Source: Eimeria necatrix (Eukaryota; Apicomplexa; Conoidasida; Eucoccidiorida; Eimeriidae). Taken from it: 10,000 bases of DNA. The stretch spans positions 1 to 10,000 of the forward strand of contig NW_013654692.1 in NCBI RefSeq assembly GCF_000499385.1, given 5' to 3'. A program made the position numbers and the translations under genes. Numbering within the stretch: position 1 is the stretch's first letter; the number at the start of each line of letters is the position of its first letter. Below, one piece after another: positions 6,095 to 10,000 of this stretch. The notes beneath the pieces are model-generated. The model saw only the letters and a program-made list of their open reading frames with translations. It did no database searches and was not told where the DNA came from.

Positions 6095-7914
6095 CTGCTG
6101 CTGCTGCGTGTCAGCGGAAGGGCTGTGGGCTGCAGGCGATTCTGCCGCAGCTGCTTGCGGCACAGCTTCTCCCGGAGCTGCTGCTGCTGCTGCTGCTGCA
6201 GCTCCCGCCGCAGCTCCTGCTGCTGCTGCTGCTGCAGTTCCTGCTGCTGCTGCTGCTGCAGTTCCTGCTGCTGCTGCTGCTGCTGCTGCTGGCTGCCTAA
6301 AGAGAGCTCTCACGGACTTCTCCCAAGCAGCAACAGAGCCCCTCGAGATTTGAGTTAAAGCCCGAGAGGCCTCTGGGGCACTAAAGACAAAAATAAAAAT
6401 AAAAAATAAAAAATAAAAATAAATAATTAAATTAAAAATAAAAATAAACTAAAATTGAAAAGAGTAAAAAGGAAATTAAAAGAAATAATAAATGAACAAA
6501 AATGAGACAAATGTGACAGAGATAAAAAGGGAAAAAGGAGCCAAAAAAGGAAAATAAAGGCAAAAAGAGACCAAAAAATGGCAAAATGAGACCAAAAATT
6601 GGGAAAAAAACAGAAAAAAAGGGGAAACAAATGGAGACAGAAAAGGAGACAAAAGGAGTCAAAAAGGAGACAAAAAGAGTGGAAAAAAGGGACAAAAAGA
6701 GTGAAAAAAGGGACAAAAAGAGTCCAAAAAGGGACAAAAAGAGTCCAAAAAGAGCTAAAAAGGGCAGAAGTGGACAGAAAATTGCCATGACAATGGAACT
6801 AACGACAGGAAAAAAGGGAAAAACAAAAAGGGATAGAAAAGGAGACAAAGAGTGTCAAAAAAGAGACAAAAAGAGTAAAAAGAAGGACAAAAAGAGTCAA
6901 AAAAGGGACACAAGGAGCCAAAAAGGAGACAAAACGAGCAAACAGAGACCAAACAGTGCCAAAAAAAGACCAGAAACGGGCCAAACGACGGGGAAAAAAG
7001 CGAAAACAAATGGAGACGAAATAGGAAACAAAAAAAGACAAAAAGGAGACAAAAAGAGTTAAAAAAAGGGACAAAAAGAGCCAAAAAGGGGACAAAAAGA
7101 GTCCAAAAAGAGCAAAATAAACTGCAATTCACTTCATTGCGGAGGCGCCTGCGAAGTGGTGGCCCTGGGGCCTTATGGGGTAAGTTTTGGAGGACATGAG
7201 GAATTGGCCTGCGACAAAAAGCCGGAAATGAAGTCCATTTAATCCATTTTAATCCATTTTAATCCCTTTTAAGCCATTTAAATGCATCAAATAGCTTTAA
7301 TTTGATTCGAAATAATTATTATTCAGAAAAAATGAGTCAGAAATTCGAAAAATTGGAAAAAAAAGAACTCAAGAGGAATAAATGGTAAGTGAAGGGAGCA
7401 GCTGCAGCCGCACCAGAGCTGCAGCAGCAGCAGCACAGCAGCAGCACAGCAGCAGCAGCGCAGCAGCAGCAGCACAACAGCTGCAGCAGCAGCACAGCAG
7501 CAGCAGCACAGCAGCTGCAGCAGCAGCACCATAGCAGTAGCGGCAGCACAGCGCAGCAGCAGCAGCAGAAGCGCAGCAACAGCAGCAGCAGCAGCAGCAG
7601 CGCAGCAACAGCAGCAGCAGCAGCAGCAGCAGCGCAGCAGCAGCAGCACCTGAGAGTTTGTCTTTGGCGAGTTGGGAGAAGTTCATTTGTCCCTGCAGCA
7701 CCAAATGGTAAAGAGGACTTTGTGGGGTGAAGTTGAAGTCTCCGCATGCAACAATATGGACAAGTTTATTTGCTGCTTCCAAAGTTGCTGCTTCCAGTCC
7801 CTCCACTTCTGCTGCATAAGTGTCTCCAAGTGCAGCAGCCCACTGCAGCAGCCGCGCCTTTGCTGTTGCTGCTCCTGCGCCGCTGCAGCACAGCGTCCGC
7901 GGCGGCGCCTCCCC

Positions 7915-7964
<50 letters not shown>

Positions 7965-8017
7965 CAGCTGCTGCGCGCGCGGGCTCGCCGCCCGCCGCAG
8001 CCCCCGCAGCCGCGCCC

Positions 8018-8067
<50 letters not shown>

Positions 8068-8279
8068 GTCCAGGGCCTCCGCGCCAGGGGGCCTCGTGTC
8101 TCGGAGAATGGCGAGGGAGCCGGGGGCCCCCTTGAGGGCCTCGTAAGCTGTCAAGACACCCCGTTGCTGCAGGTCAAACAACCCTTTGAAGAAATAAACC
8201 AACTGACACAACTTTATATCTCCTCGAGTTGGAGAAAACAACAAGTGCGTGTTTGCTGCCACCAGCAGCCGCGGACACG

Positions 8280-8314
<35 letters not shown>

Positions 8315-8355
8315 GGCGGCGGCTCGGCCTGGGAAGCGGCGCCGGGCGATCTCTC

Positions 8356-8395
<40 letters not shown>

Positions 8396-8628
8396 GGCGG
8401 CAGCAGCAGCAGCAGGGTCCAGGGCCTCCGCGCCAGGGGGCCTCGTGTCTCGGAGAATGGCGAGGGAGCCGGGGGCCCCCTTGAGGGCCTCGTAAGCTGT
8501 CAAGACACCCCGTTGCTGCAGGTCAAACAACCCTTTGAAGAAATAAACCAACTGACACAACTTTATATCTCCTCGAGTTGGAGAAAACAACAAGTGCGTG
8601 TTTGCTGCCACCAGCAGCCGCGGACACG

Positions 8629-8663
<35 letters not shown>

Positions 8664-8704
8664 GGCGGCGGCTCGGCCTGGGAAGCGGCGCCGGGCGATC
8701 TCTC

Positions 8705-8744
<40 letters not shown>

Positions 8745-9098
8745 GGCGGCTCCTCCTTCAAGAGAACTATGAGGGCCACCTGGTCTTTGTCCATAATGCT
8801 GCAGCGCAGCAGCAGCAGCAGCAGCAAAGCAGCAGCATCAGACGCAGCAACCTCACCAACAGCACCCACACCAGCAGCAGCACCCTCAGCAGCAGCAGCA
8901 CCCCCAGCAGCAGCAGCAGCACCCCCCAGCAGCAGCAGCAGCAGCAGCAGGACCTGTTGTCTCTGAAGTTGAACTGGTAAGCTGCTGCTTCGAGAAGTTG
9001 GAATTTATCTCTTCGCCAAAAAAGAGCAACGCCGTCGCTGCGGGTCAAAGAGCTGAGCCGCTTGTACACGCAGCCGTAGCCTTCTCCCGCCAATTGCT

Positions 9099-9139
<41 letters not shown>

Positions 9140-9472
9140 TATCGCAGCAGCAGCAGAGGCAGCAGCAGCAGCAGATATCGCAGCAGCAGCAGAGGCAGCA
9201 GCAGCCGCAGAGACCGCAGCAGCAGCAGCACCAGGGCCAGCAGCAGCGGCAAAGACCGCAGCAGCAGCAGCAGAGGCAGCAGCAGCAGCAGCAGCAGATG
9301 CAGCAGCAGCAGCAGCAGCAGCAGCAAGACACAGGCTGATGAGTCACCGATTCGAAGAAGGAAAGTCTTCTTTCTTCAACTTCTTGCAAACAAATGACAG
9401 CAGGAAGGTGCAGCAGCAACTCCTTCAGCACTGCAGCGCCGCGGCGGTTCCACGCCAGCAGCTGCGGGTCCT

Positions 9473-9512
<40 letters not shown>

Positions 9513-9823
9513 GGTGTATGCAGTCCTCGTAGGAGGCACAAGCGGAGCAGCAGCAGCACAGCAGCAGCAGCAGCAGCAGCAGCAGCGAGGTGCATGCAGT
9601 TGTTGTAGGAGGCACAAGCGGAGCAGCAGCAGCACAGCAGCAGCAGCAGCCCAGCAGCGGCAGCAGAACAGCAGTAGCAGCAGGACAGCAGCAGCAGCAG
9701 CATAGCAGCAGCAGCAGCAGCATAGCAGCAGCAGCAGCGCAGCAGCAGCAACGGACCTGTTTGCTGTACTTCTCGTCTACTAAGCTTTCTGCAAGTATAT
9801 TGAAAGACATAATCCTCCAGTGG

Positions 9824-9864
<41 letters not shown>

Positions 9865-10000
9865 GGGGGCCCCCCGCCGCAGCAGCGGGGGCTTTGAGGG
9901 GCCCCCAGACCCCACAGGGAGCCACCGGCGGGTTGCTGCCTTTGCTGTGTCTTCTGCGCTGCAGCGGCTGCGCTGCTGCTGCTGCTGCTGCTGCTGCTGC
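4786..10000 (-). CDS. Angel/CCR4-like endonuclease/exonuclease/phosphatase protein, split gene, incomplete at both ends
   Basis: Exons inferred from domain sequence and phase: A 9757 upward ([20 protein letters not shown]); B 9333-9470 ([24 protein letters not shown]), phase 0; C 8954-9096 ([26 protein letters not shown]), ending phase 2; D 7650-8798 ([17 protein letters not shown], polyglutamine, [27 protein letters not shown], then [19 protein letters not shown] and [12 protein letters not shown]); E 5264 to about 6288 ([38 protein letters not shown]); F 4786-4851 ([17 protein letters not shown]). Known family roles: metal-dependent RNA 3'-end processing, as deadenylases (CCR4, nocturnin) or RNA 2',3'-cyclic phosphatase (human ANGEL2). 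Catalytic Asn (SFN), Glu (LQE), His (NTH) and Asp/Asn (GDFN) are visible. GDIKLCQL and SPLY favour Angel. No leucine-rich repeats are seen. Long Gln, Ala and Ser runs sit in loops between core motifs. Exon D holds a frame-breaking 349-bp duplication, and the final SDH exon is not found. Family call sure; subfamily likely; boundaries of A and the start of E are guesses. Confidence 0.85.
4865..4911 (+). repeat. Interstitial telomere-type array (AAACCCT)n in EEP intron
   Basis: Six perfect heptamers plus a partial one, about 13 bp from the inferred splice acceptor at 4852-4853. Read in sense it is TTTAGGG, the same orientation as in the exonuclease intron. Confidence 0.95.
4920..5160 (+). repeat. 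CAG-rich intronic repeat with a 23-bp unit
   Basis: Interrupted CAG runs. At 5086-5150 a 23-bp unit containing ACCGAACTAGCAGCAGCAG is repeated three times in tandem (CGAACTA at 5088, 5111 and 5134). Confidence 0.85.
5361..5662 (-). repeat. Ser/Pro-rich coding repeat ([10 protein letters not shown] decapeptide) in EEP exon E
   Basis: A 30-bp unit (plus strand TGGGGCTGGGGTTG followed by CTG repeats) recurs between about 5518 and 5640. It encodes the decapeptide [10 protein letters not shown] on the minus strand. Towards the 3' end of the exon, degenerate SPSN and poly-Ser units continue to about 5361. It lies between FALKSAY and [14 protein letters not shown], i.e. in a loop of the EEP fold. 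Confidence 0.8.
5703..5748 (+). repeat. (CAG)n tract in EEP exon E (poly-Ala)
   Basis: About 14 CAG units, read as poly-Ala on the minus strand in the exon frame. It is one of the few sense-CTG tracts inside an apparent exon and could hide a small intron. Confidence 0.85.
5872..6292 (-). repeat. (CTG)n blocks encoding poly-Gln/poly-Ala in EEP exon E
   Basis: Plus-strand CTG blocks at about 5872-5960, 6031-6106 and 6176-6292. The last shows a 24-bp TTC-CTG-repeat unit. They are sense CAG/GCA and encode Gln runs (about 18 residues) and AAAAAAGT repeats. The acceptor of exon E lies in or just before the last block; a (GCA)n frame makes every CAG a phase-compatible acceptor. Confidence 0.85.
6385..7116 (+). 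repeat. Long A/G-rich (homopurine-biased) degenerate tandem repeat
   Basis: About 730 bp with very few pyrimidines on the plus strand. It starts with AAAAATAAAAAT runs (6385-6500). From about 6520 degenerate units such as GGGACAAAAAGAGTC and GGAGACAAAAAGAGT recur every 15-18 bp. The transcript of the EEP gene would be U/C-rich here. Open frames (Lys-rich on plus, Phe/Leu/Ser-rich on minus) are composition artefacts. Confidence 0.85.
7417..7646 (+). repeat. Interrupted (CAG)n tract at the 5' end of the large EEP intron
   Basis: CAG runs broken by CACAGCAGC, GCTGCAGC and GCGCAGC interruptions. In sense (CTG)n it begins directly at the donor GTGCTG (7649). Confidence 0.9.
8019..8066 (+). repeat. 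(CAG)16 tract at the left edge of the 349-bp duplication
   Basis: Sixteen CAG units, poly-Ala in the exon D frame. The second duplicate copy has only five CAG units at the matching place (8401-8415), so the tract marks a breakpoint. Confidence 0.9.
8053..8750. repeat. Perfect 349-bp tandem duplication within EEP exon D
   Basis: 8053-8401 and 8402-8750 are identical as far as I can read, including the lengths of both internal (CTG)n tracts (8281-8313 = 8630-8662 and the 8358/8707 tracts). Each copy encodes the block from polyglutamine through [27 protein letters not shown] and [15 protein letters not shown] to GAEALDP. The period is not a multiple of three. Reading through both copies therefore changes frame and meets a stop at about 8174, while removing one copy gives one continuous frame from 8798 to 7650. 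Confidence 0.9.
8799..8953 (-). other. Intron between EEP exons C and D
   Basis: 155 nt with donor AACAG|GTCCTG and acceptor GCGCTGCAG|, phase 2 on both sides. Joining restores [14 protein letters not shown], as expected for the family. It consists almost wholly of interrupted CAG repeats (sense CTG) with CACC interruptions. Confidence 0.75.
9097..9332 (-). other. Intron between EEP exons B and C
   Basis: 236 nt, phase 0, with a donor probably at CCT|GTGTCTTG and acceptor CTGCAG|CAATTG. It is nearly pure CAG-type repeat (sense CTG) with a 36-bp unit containing GATATCG (9138 and 9174) and degenerate CAGAGGCAG units. Confidence 0.7.
9471..9756 (-). other. Intron between EEP exons A and B
   Basis: 286 nt, phase 0, with donor AAACAG|GTCCGT and acceptor CTGCAG|GACCCG. 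Sense (CTG)n fills most of it. A partly diverged duplication of GAGGTGTATGCAG...GTAGGAGGCACAAGCGGAG lies at 9511 and 9587 (period 76). Confidence 0.7.
9828..9863 (+). repeat. (CAG)n tract just 5' of the first recognised EEP motif
   Basis: About 12 CAG units, sense (CTG)n, directly before GHWRIMSFN. By analogy with the other introns it may end an intron, but the frame is also open as poly-Ala up to the window end, so the 5' limit of exon A is undecided. Another CTG run fills 9971-10000. Confidence 0.85.

Larger units (their letters stand above)
6289..7649 (-). other. Large intron between EEP exons D and E (approximate 3' boundary)
   Basis: The donor is CTCTCAG|GTGCTG at 7649 (phase 1). The acceptor is probably near 6289-6298, where CTCTTTAGGCAGCCAG is pyrimidine-rich, but it cannot be fixed because of the CAG run. 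In sense the intron holds a (CTG)n block (7417-7646), a unique segment (about 7117-7416) with three ATCCATTTTA-like units (7240-7270), and a long pyrimidine-rich tract (6385-7116). Confidence 0.6.

Noticed and set aside
6432..7132. Overlapping Lys-rich (plus) and Phe/Leu/Ser-rich (minus) open frames, the latter resembling membrane proteins
   Set aside because: They follow directly from the A/G-rich tandem repeat; several frames are open together and none has non-repetitive content.

Overview
The window looks like nuclear DNA from a coccidian apicomplexan, most probably Eimeria. Three things point there. (CAG)n/(CTG)n microsatellites occur every few hundred bases and give homopolymeric Ala, Gln, Ser or Leu runs in almost any frame. 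Short interstitial arrays of the telomere-type heptamer AAACCCT/TTTAGGG are scattered through it. Two intron-bearing eukaryotic genes are interrupted by this repeat material. Most long open frames are artefacts of triplet repeats, so I called genes only where non-repetitive conserved domain sequence could be read and joined across splice sites in phase.

Two genes are supported, both on the minus strand. (1) Positions 1 to about 2170 hold the 5' part of a DNA polymerase I-type 5'-3' exonuclease (FEN superfamily). Exon 1 ends at 572 and carries the metal-binding FLVVDGS motif. Exon 2 (about 22-187) carries HLAVVFDHP and SYKSHRGPPP. The 384-nt intron between them contains three telomere-type arrays. 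A long low-complexity N-terminal frame (Gly-Ala-Pro repeats built on GGGGCCCC) precedes the domain. (2) Positions 4786 to 10000 and beyond hold most of an Angel/CCR4-like endonuclease/exonuclease/phosphatase (EEP) RNA-processing enzyme. It was reconstructed as exons at >9757, 9333-9470, 8954-9096, 7650-8798, 5264-about 6288 and 4786-4851. Motifs [54 protein letters not shown] and [13 protein letters not shown] appear in family order. The last exon, which should carry the catalytic Ser-Asp-His motif, was not found.

Between the genes (about 2171-4785) lies a mosaic without a recognisable gene: AT-rich islands, a palindromic minisatellite (3240-3470), several TGCATGC elements and repeated copies of a GGTGTACGTACACC palindrome. 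This is the presumptive upstream region of the exonuclease gene.

Points worth a second look: a perfect 349-bp tandem duplication inside the EEP gene that breaks its frame; telomere-type arrays lying against splice sites; a strand rule in which introns of the EEP gene carry sense (CTG)n while its polyglutamine-coding exons carry sense (CAG)n; a 700-bp purine/pyrimidine-asymmetric intron; and the clustered palindromes in the intergenic zone. I found no convincing new multi-gene system.
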